64,000 nt of DNA, from the NCBI GenBank assembly GCA_029204225.1, contig CM055095.1, forward strand, positions 34,373,078 through 34,437,077, given 5' to 3'. Position 1 is the first letter of the stretch. Each line of letters starts with the position of its first letter. The position numbers were made by a program, and so were the translations under genes. Source of the DNA: Diphasiastrum complanatum (lineage: Eukaryota; Streptophyta; Lycopodiopsida; Lycopodiales; Lycopodiaceae). The notes below the pieces were generated by a model. The model was not told where the DNA came from, did no database searches, and saw only the letters and a program-made list of their open reading frames with translations. Positions 1 through 12,340 of the stretch are shown in pieces.

Positions 1-541
1 TTGTGGATCTTTAGCTAGCAGAGTTCGGATTGTCTGGAAAGATCTCGGTAGAGCGAGCAGGTAGGTGAGTTGCTTCTCTATCGAGAATGCATGTTCTGTT
101 CCAGCATTTTGTAAATGATAGAAACATATCTTTTATTCTTCTGATAAAGGACGTGAGGTATTTGCCGTCCCATCTTAGATAACTTAGTTGGTCTTCTAAA
201 TGCATGATCTGACGTGCGATTTGGTTTGGAACCTGGCTAGTAATGCATCCCACATCTCTCTTGTATTAAAGATTGATGTGAGGTCAAGCGTGATGCTATC
301 TTCAATGGAAGAAGACATGATGGCTACTACTTTGTCAATCCTTTCTTTCCACTCGCGTAGCTCCTTGCCTATGCTAGCATGTCAAAAATCTATGGGTTGT
401 GTGGAAGCTGGGGGCGAGCTAGATGAGTGGATTGGAAACGCAACAGTTAGCAGTAAAATAGCTCAAACGATGGATTCAAACAAATGCGTAATGGCCAATA
501 ACAACTGTAGAACAAATTGCAGTCTGATTTATTATCAATAG
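1..541 (-). pseudogene. Ty1/copia gag fragment, truncated by window edge
   Basis: Minus-strand translation resembles the copia gag (UBN2-type) region. It shows a KELREWKERIDKV-like stretch near 390-330, then WDALLARFQTKSH near 255-215, then LEDQLSYLRWDGKYL near 205-160, and a TYLLALPRSFQTIRTLLAK-like stretch near 75-15. These pieces lie in different frames, so the gene is frameshifted. It follows an LTR (603-1080) and a primer-site remnant on the same strand, as the first gene of an element should. The rest of the element would lie left of base 1. Gag would form the capsid of the virus-like particle; this copy is dead. Confidence 0.7.
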
Positions 542-590
542 ATGAGCACAATTGCATGAAGGTATAACTTCAACTTATTGTGCGTGATAA

Positions 591-602
591 CGCTGATACA
601 AA
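591..602 (-). other. Degenerate primer-binding site (initiator Met tRNA type)
   Basis: Read on the minus strand, TTTGTATCAGCG directly follows the LTR end. It resembles the usual copia primer site TGGTATCAGAGC. The related LTR near 56060 is followed by a similar TTTGGTATCAGC. Confidence 0.5.
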
Positions 603-1080
603 TGATCTTCTGATGAAGATTCTAGGATAGATATGCTACAAAATATCTTCGATTAACTTTCATTGAATGCTATCTTCTATATTAATTACAACCAACGTTA
701 TGCCATTAATGCATGTACAAAGTAGGCAGACTGCCAACGCGAAGTCTTTGGATCGGATTTCTGACCGACAGTATTGAAAATCACATAGGGTCAGATTTTA
801 TACAAAGGATCAAAAAATTTACATTGGGTCAAAAAATATGTTGAGGGTCGAATTTTTTGGAGTCAAAAAATTTAGCCCGGATAACTTCCACCTCGATCCG
901 ATCCGATCTAGAGTCGAAAAATTCTCTTTTTGACAAGAGTTACATTGGGTCGGAAAGATCTGATACTGGATTTTTTGATCTTTTGGAAAAAAAACTCAAG
1001 CCTTCTATTTTTTGGGTTTTGTAAAATTTTCAGGATGCTCATTAATAAATGGATTTGAAGCTGAGTATTGAATTCCAACA
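603..1080 (-). repeat. Copia LTR shared by two tandem element copies
   Basis: On the minus strand this starts TGTTGGAATTC and ends near CA at 603. It is preceded by a purine tract and pol (above 1081) and followed by a primer-site remnant and gag (below 591). A diverged copy lies at about 56060-56777 in the same orientation. Shared stretches include AATGCATGTACAAA and AGGATGCTCATTA, plus the TGTTGGA start. Because pol lies on one side and gag on the other, it serves as 3' LTR of one copy and 5' LTR of the next. Confidence 0.65.
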
Positions 1081-1092
1081 CTCTCCCTTAAT
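1081..1092 (-). other. Polypurine tract
   Basis: ATTAAGGGAGAG on the minus strand abuts the TGTTGG start of the LTR, the normal place of the plus-strand priming purine tract. Confidence 0.55.
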
Positions 1093-2118
<1,026 letters not shown>

Positions 2119-2119
2119 C

Positions 2120-3295
2120 CAAGAAAATTCTTGGAAGATATGTTTCTCCTGCTGAGCAAAGTGAAAATGAGAAAAAGAGAAAGGGTTGGGGACTACATAG
2201 AACGGGTCAAACACTTGAGATCCGAGTGCAACGTAGCCCTAACTCCCTATCATGCGGTCATTATGTGGTTCCTTGCGGGGTTACCACGAAGTATTAGAAG
2301 AGAGCTAAAAATATGGGAGCAATACGCTACATTGCAAGAAGCAATGGAAGACGCCATCAGGGAAGAAGATGAGGGTTCAGATGATGAAACATATCCGACT
2401 ACCCCTAATCTGACTTCCTCGGTAGCATCGTCATCCAATATTTCCAACATATCACAGATCTGCTGATGGAGCAAATGATGAAATTACACACAAGCAGCCA
2501 ATGGAACAGCTTACGGCGCAGTTTAATCAAAAACTAAAGGCCTTGTAGGGAGCACTCCAAATGCACCAGAATAGAACCAACTACAATATCCCGGACAAGA
2601 AAATGTATGGTGTTCAATTTGTATCCAAAGCCATACAGCGAATGAGTGTCTAGTTTTGAAACAAAATCACTGATAGAGAGGTTTTGCCACTTGTGCAATG
2701 CATCTTTGCATGAAATGACATTTTGCCCATTCAACCCTCAAATCATACAACAAAGAGGATTCAATAATAGACCTCTTATCCTTACCATCGGAGTGCACCG
2801 AATGTGGCACCGCGGTACACCACGCCAAATAATCAATAGCGCATGGCCTTACCTGCACCACCAGGGCCAGTAGTGTAAATCTAGCAGTAGTAGAACAAGA
2901 ACCACCACCCCAACTTGAGCAGTAGCAATGGTACGGACCGGGGGAGGCATTTGTTGATCCGACAATCAACGAATACTACGCTACCTATGCTGCACAATCT
3001 CAACGTCAGGGAGGTAGGATCTATGGCTGCTATGGATGCGATGAAGGCCACATGATTGCTGAATGTCCTAATAAGGGACAATATACAGCCTTTTGTAGAG
3101 AATGCAGATACGGGAATTGCTACAAGAACTGCCCATTTAAACCTGGAACAAGTGCACCCACGAATTTAATCATTATACAACCAACAGCAGTTCCAAGAAG
3201 GATGCCACAGGAAAGACAAAACTCCCATGTTCCTGTGCTAGCAGTTACGCGAGCACAAAAGCATAAGGGAGTGGCCCCATCACCACCTCCATCAG
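2120..3295 (+). pseudogene. Ty3/gypsy gag remnant (Tat/Athila-like)
   Basis: Plus-strand translation gives a gag core: FLLLSKVKMRKRERVGDYIE near 2145-2200, FLAGLPRSIRRELK near 2269-2310, and the acidic AIREEDEGSDDE near 2354-2390. It matches the gag of the 10.8-kb gypsy element on the other strand at 22766-23340 (FLSGLPKRIRRELK, AIQEEDEDSDDE). Zinc knuckles follow: CHLCNASLHEMTFC near 2695-2735 and CYGCDEGHMIAEC near 3030-3069. Stops and shifts separate the parts. It is joined at the left to minus-strand copia RT and at the right, in frame, to copia gag. Confidence 0.7.
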
Positions 3296-4395
3296 ACCTC
3301 ACCTCCAAACTCCATTTAAGAAAAATATTTTTCTCCCTGAGAATGACTGAGGGAACAAGTGTTTCGAGTCATCTCAACATTTTTCAAAATCTCATGGAGC
3401 AAATGAATTCAACTGTCTCAAAAATTCAATACTCCGATGCCATTATGACTCTATTATCGATTCTACCTAAAGCCTATGAAAATTGGGTAATGGCAATTTT
3501 GATCCAAGAGAATTTAACTCTATCAAGAGTAATCTCACTTCTTCTACAAGAAGAAATCAGAAGGTCAGATTTCTCCTCAGGATCGGATCCACAGGCATTA
3601 TATTCAAAGAATCAGAAGTTCAGATCCAAAAAGAAGAGCAATTTGCAGCCAGGGTCAATTTCTAGCTCAAGTTCAAATTTTTATTTCTAGGTTGAATTTA
3701 AATTCTTCATCCTTCCAAGCAAAGCAAAAATTGTTCTGCAAATACTGCAAGAAAACTGGACATGACATCAAGGATTGTAGAACTTTGAAATACAACAATG
3801 AAAAGAAGAAGCAGTACCAACAACAAGCACATAGTGTTTCAACCAGTTTTTTGACCTAGCAACAAGAGGAAAATGAAGCAGCCTTCATGACAAAGGTCGA
3901 GAACAACAAGATATCGATTTTTGGTATCTTGACTCTGGAGCAACTCAACACATGACTCACCATCATAGCAGACTTAAGAGTAAAATACTCTTCGCTAGGT
4001 TTAAGCTCTTTCCGGATGCGTCTTGGAAGGCCAACTATAAAACAAGTCTTTTATCCATTCTCGAGTTGTGCAACTTGAAGACAACTCATCACATTTGATC
4101 CAAGGTGAAGGAACAGTCAGGATCGAATTTCAAAAAGGTGAAATCAAGATGCTATCCAACATTCTCCACGTACCAAATCTGACCAAGAACCTGCTTTTAG
4201 TTAGCAAAATCACTGATTCGGGTTGGAGGATCGTATTTGACACAAATGGTTGCACAAGCTTTGACAAATCCCGGAAAGCTTTCGTGAGAAAAAGTGGCAA
4301 TTTATACAAGCTCAGCCACTGCAACTCTTTGAACAATCAAGCTCTTCACACATCCACGACTAAATCAACTGACATGCTATGGCATTGTCGTGCTA
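3296..4395 (+). pseudogene. Ty1/copia gag-protease remnant
   Basis: From about 3296 the translation is a copia gag: SKLHLRKIFFSLRMTEG, then SILPKAYENWVMAIL, then ISLLLQEEIRR. A zinc knuckle CKYCKKTGHDIKDC lies near 3738-3779. An aspartic protease motif WYLDSGATQHMTHH lies near 3920-3965, followed by ILHVPNLTKNLLLVSKI near 4160-4215 and the start of a pre-integrase region ending DMLWHC near 4390. Several frames are used. The element stops abruptly at about 4395, with no integrase or RT. The first part shares an open frame (3052-3690) with the preceding gypsy zinc-knuckle region. Confidence 0.7.
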
Positions 4396-5979
4396 TACCA
4401 ACAAGGTTAATATAGATTTTGTAGTAAATAATGTCGAACCCACAGAGGACAGCGTTAGAAAGTTATGTATTTGGTATAATTTATGATTTATATCGAGTGA
4501 AGTGGCTTTGGGCGTTATTCTGGTTGTCAACAGACATTAGAAAGTAACCAGTATTACTTGTGTTGGGGTGTGAAGTGTTAAGAATTCCAGAACAGCAGTC
4601 TTGCCTCTATCAAATCGAATGAATTGCGTTCTACAGGTGAGATGTTATCAGAGTAATACAACATTACTACACTCCGGCTGATTAAGGTGTCAACAGGGAG
4701 TTGAGAAAAGTTTGATGTATTCGTGTTTGTGCAGACAATTAGTTAATCACGTTTGCAAACTGTTTGTTTCTAGACAGAAGTCCTCAACAACGTAAGTCCA
4801 AGGTTAAGGTTAAAGAACACAAAGATTTTTAGAGCTCGTTAGAAACCTATATCAGTTACAAGCAAGAACACAGATCAAAGACTCAAGTTTTCAGTCAGGG
4901 ACTAACATCTCAAATGTATACATATAGTCCTATTAATGATTGTGCTAGACTAGTCCAAATGTAGACTTTATTCGAGTGCCAAAAAGAAAGTGTTCGCGAC
5001 AAGCAAATAAGAGGATTTTAGGACAGTTCCTTAGAGCATATTTACAAACATACAGCAAATGACGTAATGCACTAGAGAGTCTATCTGATTAGAGAGTAAT
5101 TCATGTAATGCATTAGAGATTGCTAGTGAACTTAGGATCACTCACACTCAACAGTGCGGAGAACAGAGATAAGAGAGAATAAACCTCAACACTCTATTCA
5201 CTTCTTCAATCTCTCACAAATACATAAACTCTTTCTCTCTCGATGGTTGAGACTGAAGCGTGTGATCAATATATGAAACTATAGGTGCATCGCTCCCGTG
5301 AAAAGGTCTAGTTAACAATTAGGTTGAGTATATGTCTAATTATACCATAAGAGGTATATTTAACTAAGAGTTAGAATTACTCTAGTTTAACATGTCGATT
5401 CATAATTAGTCGTTTCGTGTAGATGGCCTAATAAAGGCTATCCAAGATAGCATTTCCCTTTGAGAGGTCTTGCCCTTTGAATACAAGACAAGTCTTTAGA
5501 AGATATATTCTCAAAAAATGACTTTGGCCTCTTCATGGTTTATATTTATCCAGCTCATAACTTCATTTCCAAGTATATCATGCCATATTTAGGTTGATAT
5601 TCAATATTTAACAATTTTGTGGCATCATATATTCCCTTCCTCAAATGTGAAACGTCCTCGTGAACATATAATCTTTATTTTGAGGATCATTTGCGAATCA
5701 TTCTGTTCTTCATATATTCGTTAAGGTGAAAAGATATTTCTTCATATGTTTTTTCCTTTAGATATTTCTTCTGCTTTAGATACATATGACTTTGCTGCTT
5801 CTTGAATTGAATAGGTTGATTGGAGTTGATCGTTGAATTATTGATGAGAACATGAATCAAACTTCAAAACATCTTCAAAACTTCAAAGATTCAGCATTCA
5901 GCATCACATAGAAACATCACCATTACACGAGCAAGAATGAATATTTATGATGGATTCAGTTCCTCATGTAATCGTTGGG
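4396..5979. other. Non-coding stretch, possibly old LTR/leader
   Basis: No convincing coding region on either strand. The phrase TCGAACCCACAGAGGACAG near 4434 and the AT-rich, stop-rich sequence look like LTR or untranslated gypsy DNA, but no matching repeat partner or TG...CA boundary pair was found in the window. Confidence 0.4.
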
Positions 5980-7100
5980 CTAACTCCAAATTTCGTTAGC
6001 CTCATACAACATCAAGGTTTCCTTTGATTGCGTATAACGGCCAACTGGTAGGTTGCCGAATTCTTCAAGCTTAACCGGGAGCAATGTTCCATCAAACAAC
6101 TCATGAGTTGACTTTTCATCTTCATTTGAATCACTACGAAGTTTGATTTCTTTACAATAGCAAGCTGAAAATCTTATAAAAGAACTTTTAACATAAAGAT
6201 TTTGAACAAGAAACAATTTTTTTGCCGCAAAAGCTCCAAACTACCAAAATGAATATGTACAAAATTGCTTATAACGAAGTGACTTCCTTCGGTCTTGCAG
6301 ATTGTGTCGAATCTCCGCAAAATAATCAGCAAGGTTTTGCTCCCAATCCACGTAAAGATTGAAAAGTTTGGGATAGGCCATATTCACATTGATCAGCAAA
6401 CCTGCATCATCAAAAGCGCCTAAATCCGCAACAACTTTTGGTTTGTACACTTGGAACTGCGACTTCCGCTTCCAAAATTGTCCACAACATCCGCTTCAGC
6501 GTTGTAGGCATCAAAGAATTCTTCTTCGTCAGTATTCTCATAGCATTCGAAATATTGCACTTCGATGTCAGATGCATTGGAATAAATATTTAATGCATTA
6601 GAAGAATCTTTTGAGGTAAAACTGGTGTCAGACAAAGGAGTTTCACCTTCATATTTGTTATGACTCAAGGTGATTATTTGTTCTGCTGGCTTACCTCGAT
6701 TATTGATGTAACCAGTTTGAAATCTCAACTCTCTAAATTTCCAGTGAACACTTGCATTTAATTGATAAAGCCAGGGCCATCCAATTAGCACAGAATAAGA
6801 TGACAAACCAAATGGTTTGATAACTATAAAATTCATTGTGAAAGGCTTGGCTTGAATGTAAACAGTAACATCCTTCAATTCTCCAACAAGCTTTCGTCAC
6901 GTTGAATCTGCTAACTTGATATTTCGTTGTGTTGGTTGAATGTCAGTCAGCCCCAAAGCAAGAGTTGTGTTGAAGCAAGATCCAAATTCAAGATAGATTG
7001 ATTTTTTTCTGCTGAGAGTCTGATCTCAGATTTTGTTGCTAGATTTCATAAGTTGGATCAACATTATCAGTGTTAGATCCTAGGTTGAGATAGCAAGCAA
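5980..7100 (-). pseudogene. Ty3/gypsy protease-region remnant
   Basis: The best part is 6420-6878 on the minus strand: KPFTMNFIVIKPFGLSSYSV, LIGWPWLYQLNASVHW, then FRELRFQTGYINN. This is the C-terminal part of a plant gypsy retroviral-type aspartic protease (the ...LLGRPWL... motif region). The active-site part upstream is not recognisable. Further down, 5980-6216 has a charged reading frame of unknown identity, probably the protease-RT linker. Several frames and stops show it is dead. The intact-looking 10.8-kb gypsy element lacks this very domain. Confidence 0.6.
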
Positions 7101-7143
7101 CATTTTCAACTCCATCTTTAACCTTGAATTTCTCATAGAGAAG

Positions 7144-8442
7144 ATGTCTTCATTTGGTTCACATTTCTTGGAGCACAGTGAGAGATTAACATCTTCCTAT
7201 TATGCAATGTGGAAGATTATAATGGGATCATTATTGATTCTACAGGATGTAATGGACATTGTGAGTGGAGCCAAAGAAGAACCTACAGCATGTAATGAAG
7301 CTGCAGCATTCAACAAAAGAATCAGAATTGCCCTTCATTTCATAAAAATGAATGTTATAAATGAAGTGTTAAGAGAGATCAGTACATGCACCACTGCTAA
7401 GGAGGATTGGGACACTCTAAAAACAATCTATGAAATTAAGAATACTTCTAGATTGCTTACACTTAGAAACCAAATCTTTCTAAGTTATCAGAGAGTAGAT
7501 GAGAGTGCTTCATCATATGTCATGAGAGTTAAGGATCTTCATCAAGAGTTAGCTGGTATTAGTGATGCTCTTAAGAACACTGAACTTGTTCAAGTAGAGT
7601 ATGAAAAAATTGTGCAGACTTATGCTGTCAAGGAGGAACTTCCATCCTTGGAGACACTGCAAGGTGTTCTCATTGCTGAAGAAAGCAGGCAAGAGAACAA
7701 GATGTTGAGGATCAATAGACTCTCATTGAAATATGGTGGAGATGACAAAGCACTCTTCATCAGAGACAAGTCAAGAGGCAAGGGCAAAGGTCAACAACAC
7801 TTCAAGAAGGACAAAGCCAAAGAAGGTGGTGAGGATCAGTCCTCACAAGTTGCAACATCCAGTGGCAAAAAGAAGTTGTCAAAGATCAAGTGTTTTTTCT
7901 GTGGCAAGAAAGGCCACTATGCATCAAACTGTTTCAAGAAGAAGAACCAATCTAAGCAAGCTAACCTTACTAATGAGGATGAGTGTGAGGGTGTTGAGAG
8001 TGAAAGAGATGATTCTTTATTGATGTCTAGTTTTTCATCTTTTCCTTTCAAGAATGAAGAAGTATGGTGGATAGATAGTGGGGCTAGTTCCCATATGTCT
8101 AGTTCTAGAAACTCTTTTACAAGTCTCATGCCATATCTAGGTGCAAAAAGATCAATCTATATTGCTAATGATGTTGAGTGTAGAACTGAAAGAATAGGTG
8201 GTATTCCACTGTATGCATCATCATCAAAACCTTTTTGTTTGCATGATGTACTTTATGTACCTAGACTAACCAAAAATCTCATTAATGTAGGACAGTTGTT
8301 TGATAGTGGATTGGATGTCAAGTTTCAAGTTGACAAGTGTATAATCTCAAGAGAAAATGAAGTTATTGCTAGAGGATCTAGAATTGAAAAGCTGTACAAA
8401 CTAGATTCTAGGGAGAGTGGTAACATTTCATATTGCCTATGA
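7144..8442 (+). pseudogene. Ty1/copia gag-protease ORF (432 codons)
   Basis: A long open frame from ATG 7144. Residues about 1-190 are UBN2-type gag (RIALHFIKMNVINEV; KEDWDTLKTIYEIKN; LPSLETLQGVLIAEESRQ). The basic zinc knuckle CFFCGKKGHYASNC is near residue 250. The aspartic protease active site WWIDSGASSHMSS is near residue 310, with LHDVLYVPRLTKNLINVGQL near residue 370. Gag packages the RNA and the protease cuts the polyprotein. The frame ends at 8442 and integrase continues in a shifted frame from about 8417, consistent with a one-base insertion near 8435. A related but more damaged copy is on the minus strand at 41542-42792. Confidence 0.8.
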
Positions 8443-9245
8443 GACCAAGGTTCTTCAGGAGGATCTGTGGCATAAGAGATTGGGACATCCCAATTTCAAA
8501 GCCATGCAATCTATGGTCAAGGAAGGAAAAGCTGATGGACTACCAAAGACACTGTTAAAGGAGCTTCAACCTTGTGAAGCTTGTGTTTTGGCAAAATCAC
8601 ACAGAAGGCCTTTTTCAAGATCAAACATCAAAACAAAGCAACTATTTGAGCTCGTGCACTCTGATGTTCATTTCTCTTCAACAAAGAGCAAAGGATGAGC
8701 AAATTGCTTTGTTTCCGTTGTAGATAATTATACAAGATATTCTTGGATCTATATGTTGTCTTCTAAAGCCATGGTTTATGATGTTTTCCTTATTTTCAAA
8801 GCTTATGTAGAAAAGCAATTTTCTTTCAAGTTGAGAGCTTTGAGAAGTGATAGTGGAGGCAAATACACTTCCAATAAGTTTAAAGACTTTTGTGAGAGAG
8901 AGGGAATACAAAGAGAATTTTCTTGTTCTTATACTCCTCATCAAAATGGAGTTGCTGAGAGAAAAAATAGAGCTTTTTGTGAATGTGCAAAAGCCATTAG
9001 GCTAGAAGCTTTTCTACCTAAAGAGTTTTAGGGAGAAACAGTTGCATGTGCAAATTATCTTTGTAATAAGCTTCTTAATCTTGCAATAGGAGGAAAAACA
9101 CCATTTGAGATGTTGTATAAGAAAAAGCCTAAGGTAGATCATCTTAGGGTCTTTGGCTGTGTATGATTTGTGCATGTACCTTTAGAGACTAGAAAGAAAG
9201 AAGACCCTAGTGCTGTTAAAGGAATTTTTGTAGGATATGCAACTA
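8443..9245 (+). pseudogene. Ty1/copia integrase, truncated
   Basis: Continues the element begun at 7144 in a second frame. The pre-integrase zinc region LWHKRLGHPNFKAM with CEACVLAKSHRRPF lies at 8465-8610. The catalytic core has HSDVH near 8660, LRSDSGGKYTSNKF near 8845 and PHQNGVAERKNR near 8940-8970, so the D, D and E positions are all visible. TGA at 8696, TAG near 9029 and TGA near 9166 interrupt it. Similarity ends near GIFVGYATT (about 9245). RT and RNase H are absent. Confidence 0.75.
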
Positions 9246-9338
9246 CTATTTTGGCTCGACGGTGGGAGATGGGTTGTCGATTGCCAAAATTAATTTTGAC
9301 AATGACTATGGAATTAGCATTTATGCGTACCTTGTACA
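9246..9338. other. Junction sequence between copia and gypsy remnants
   Basis: After the copia integrase similarity ends and before the minus-strand extra-ORF fragment, the sequence fits neither element clearly. Confidence 0.3.
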
Positions 9339-9578
9339 TCATACCTTGGTATAGGATGTAGAAACGAGACTTCTACTTGTCCCATGACACGTATGCACGA
9401 TGTCATAAGTGAAAAGCGCTGGGTGAATGCCCATTGCTTGGAGAAGGGGCACAGCTGCCTGAATCCAAGGTGCAACCAAGGTATTAGACGGCATAGGCCA
9501 GATTTGAGTAGCCGTAGGTATCTCTCGTTGGATAACCTGCTTGGTCGAGGAGTCGTCAGAGGACGATGAGGACGTCAT
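9339..9578 (-). pseudogene. Start of gypsy extra ORF (old host element), truncated
   Basis: Minus-strand frame from ATG 9578. It begins MTSSSSSDD, then REIPTATQIWPMPSNTLVAPW and PLLQAMGIHPALF. This aligns with the start of the extra ORF in the 10.8-kb element at 18657 (RDVPSATDIMILPS, PLLTAMGISERAF). Similarity fades below about 9400. It lies on the same strand as, and in the expected order after, the integrase remnant at 26336-27488. It is therefore read as the 3' part of the same old element, now separated by two insertions. Confidence 0.65.
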
Positions 9579-9708
9579 GATGTTAGTTGGGTGTCGGATG
9601 TGGAAAAAAGTGAAAAGACTTTTAGAAAAAGATAAAAAGACGTAAATGCGTTAAAAACTGAAGAAGGTGGAATCTGTGGGTACAAAAGTAGAAACAGTGA
9701 CAAGGAGT
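9579..9708 (-). other. Leader of the extra ORF in the old host gypsy element
   Basis: Non-coding sequence between the extra-ORF ATG (9578) and the insertion site of the gene-less LTR element. It resumes at 14490 beyond that insertion. Confidence 0.5.
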
Positions 9709-9713
9709 GTATA
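9709..9713. repeat. Target-site duplication GTATA (left copy)
   Basis: GTATA directly before the TGTTGTAAAG start of the left LTR. The same five bases follow the right LTR at 14485-14489. Confidence 0.9.
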
Positions 9714-10943
9714 TGTTGTAAAGCTACCTTTACAAGCTTTACTTCCAGCGCCATCGGCGCCAGCTATGTCCCCGGCAACAGCAGCGCCCCTGCTACTCCT
9801 GGTGCCGCTCCTGGCGCCACTGTGACCAGAATCCAGCCGGCGCCAAGTCCCTATGGCTGAAAATCATTGATCGGTTCTAGCGGAGTCCAGAGAGCTCAGA
9901 TCGATGTGCAATCACCTCACACGATCTAGGCATGATTAAAGGAAGCCTGGGGATCAATAAAATCTAGAGAGAGAATATGACTTTTTAGAAAGAGAAAGTC
10001 CTAGAGAGAGAAAAAACGTGCCTTACCAGCTTGGGTAGAGTGCTTGGTATGAGGGGGGGTGCCGAATCACACCAATACTATAGGAGAGTGTGGGTTGCGA
10101 CTCAGGGCGAGCTCCAACCAAGTCTCAACCTCCCTTGCTAGAATGTTGTCATGGCTCTCGCCTTGGCATGCTAGCGCCCCGGAGAGTAGGTCGGTCACAC
10201 ACTTGAAATGTAACCTTCTCAAATTTATCAATAAAGTGGGATTTTCCTCAAACTAACTTTGATTACCTTATGGGTTTCAGTGTTCGGTAAAAGCGCTAGT
10301 TGTAAGGCCGCTTTCAAAATTTTTAAGTTGGCACATAGCTGAGGATCGTATCCCGAGACGCCAGCGGTATGCCGTCGGGACCATTCGGTCCGTGGTGCCA
10401 GCGGTATGCTGTCGGGACCATTTGGTCCAGGAACTGGTTGTCTTCATATCTGTCGTGGATTGTGGTTTTGAGTGTTCCTTGCATGAACGTGAATGGGTTA
10501 AGCTCTTGGGAAACGGGCTCTAACCTGTCGGCTGAGTTGGATGGCTTGCTTGGGTGCAAGTTACCTGTTTATGGTTGTCCAGTCTGGCGTGGCGCCAGGT
10601 TGGCTTCCAGCGCTCATGATGAAGCTTTCAGTTGGTTAAGTCTGATGTAAGTCAGACCGCTTGCTTGGAATGGATGTTACTCGTTTGTAACGAAGCTTCG
10701 AGTTGGTTAAGTTTGATGTATGTCGGGCGGCTTGCTTGGAGGGAAGTCACCCACATCGGGACCCTCGATCTGGCATGGCGCTAGGTTGGATCTCAATGTT
10801 GGTTTTCGGAACTTCAAGTTGGTTAAGTCTGATTGTTGTTGGCGAGTTGGCTGCTTGTATGTCAAGTGGGTTTGGATGGCAAGAGTTGAAGGCTGGGAAG
10901 CTAAGTCGTGGTTCCCGACTCCCTTTGGGATGCCTGCGCTACA
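9714..10943 (+). repeat. 5' LTR of the gene-less element
   Basis: 1230 bp. It holds several GGCGCC palindromes near 9755-9840 and a 37-bp tandem duplication at 10360-10433 (GCCAGCGGTATG repeated with period 37). Apparent reading frames here, such as those over 10703-11208, reappear in the other LTR and show no protein-like features. Confidence 0.9.
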
Positions 10944-10945
10944 TG

Positions 10946-10957
10946 TGGTATCAGAGC
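10946..10957 (+). other. Primer-binding site TGGTATCAGAGC
   Basis: Exact match to the common plant initiator-Met tRNA primer site, two bases downstream of the LTR end. Confidence 0.9.
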
Positions 10958-11033
10958 CGACTGGCCGGTCAGCTATGCGGATTTCACGAAAATGGCCACG
11001 GTTTGGGGTTCATCAAGACAACTGTTGTGCAAG

Positions 11034-11415
11034 GTGCCACCCACAGTGTAAGCACGGGTGCGTCCACGGTCGGGGTGGTCGACAGAACGGGGGACTTGAT
11101 GAGTCAAAGTGCTGCCCTCGAGGTGTAAGCATGGTCAGTTCTCGCGGTTCGGGCCTGGCGCTGTCTACACGTAGGACGGATGAGGCAAAGTGCTGCCTAG
11201 GTAGGTGAAAGCACGGTCTGTACCTTGTGGTGGCACGACATATTCGAACTGTATGGGTTAACTATTGATACAGAGATGCTACTCAAATTCGGGTGTAAAT
11301 CACGGGTGGTTAGCTGCCGGTGCGGAATAGTTGCCGATCGTTTAGCTATAAGGGCTATCGACCAAAAAGTGGTCGGGCGTGACTGAGGCAATGTGCTGCT
11401 TAATGGTGAAAGCAC
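11034..11415 (+). repeat. Four related stem-loop motifs downstream of primer site
   Basis: Units at 11034-11055, 11109-11132, 11190-11214 and 11393-11415. Each begins GTGC(T/C) and ends AGCA(C/T), so the ends can pair with a loop of about 12-15 bases. Around three of them the flanks also match (GAGKCAAAG before, GG after). Confidence 0.6.
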
Positions 11416-12340
11416 GGATAGTTGGAGGGGTGTCCTATGTGGGCTGATTCTGTGATCGATTTGTATGGGCGTGGCCAGTTAAAGGTCCGTTGGCAGGACC
11501 ATCTCAAATGGGGAGCTTGTCTTTGTTACTTGTTAGTAAACCTGCCTGAGTGTCTTACTTGTATGTATTCGTGGTGAGCCTTAGTACTCGTGCTTTGCCT
11601 GGGTTGCATGATTGCTTGTGATACAAGGAGCTGATGGCTCGAGAAGGAACCTTTTCTTTTGAAGGTTGATACCATCAAACAAAGAGGACTACAGAATCTG
11701 TGGGGCGGATTTGCAGTTCAAGTACTCGCACGTGAACGACAACGAAATGACTCAATGTTTGCAAAGGATGGATGGCTAGCCTGTTTCTTGGGTTAGTTTC
11801 ATTTGCGACAACGCCCACCAGATGCAAGCAGGAAGTCAAAAGTTGGAAAGGGCAATTTCAGGGGAGATCTTCTATGGAGTAGTTGGTCTTCATTTTGGGA
11901 TGGCCACCTTCGGAACTGAAACTCATTGAGCATGGGTGATATTCAGTATCAGTTGGGTTTTTCCTCAAAGGGGAAAGACTAGGATCCTCTTCAGAGATTG
12001 GCAACAAGTTGGATCGAGCCATAATCCTAGCAGATGGAAAGCAAAGTGTTGGAAAGGCTTTTTGTCCGAAGAACTCTACTCTAAGTCCGATCAGCTGATT
12101 TTATAAGTGGAGGGGAACTATCACACACACCTCTCTCTTGGGGCAAATTTTGAATGAAAGTTGATCAAAACGGGGGCAAATTCAAGGTGACCTAGCCATA
12201 CTCACACGAGGAGACTGGCGAACTTTGGACCTAATAAGTTGACAAGTTTTTGTTGTGGAAAGAAAAGTCTGTTATAGGCTTTCTCTGGACCAGCAATGAT
12301 GAGGAAACATATGAGTACGCTGGCTTGTGTTACGTGTAAG

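Noticed and set aside
200-541. Plus-strand 113-codon frame
   Set aside because: It is the antisense of the copia gag, whose minus-strand translation matches the family.
7733-8023. Second plus-strand frame inside copia gag
   Set aside because: An out-of-frame, basic shadow of the gag-protease frame that contains the real zinc knuckle.
10703-11208. Two overlapping plus-strand frames of 140-160 codons
   Set aside because: They lie in the LTR and primer-site region of the gene-less element and reappear in the other LTR (14235-14510). They have no domain and lack any sign of selection.
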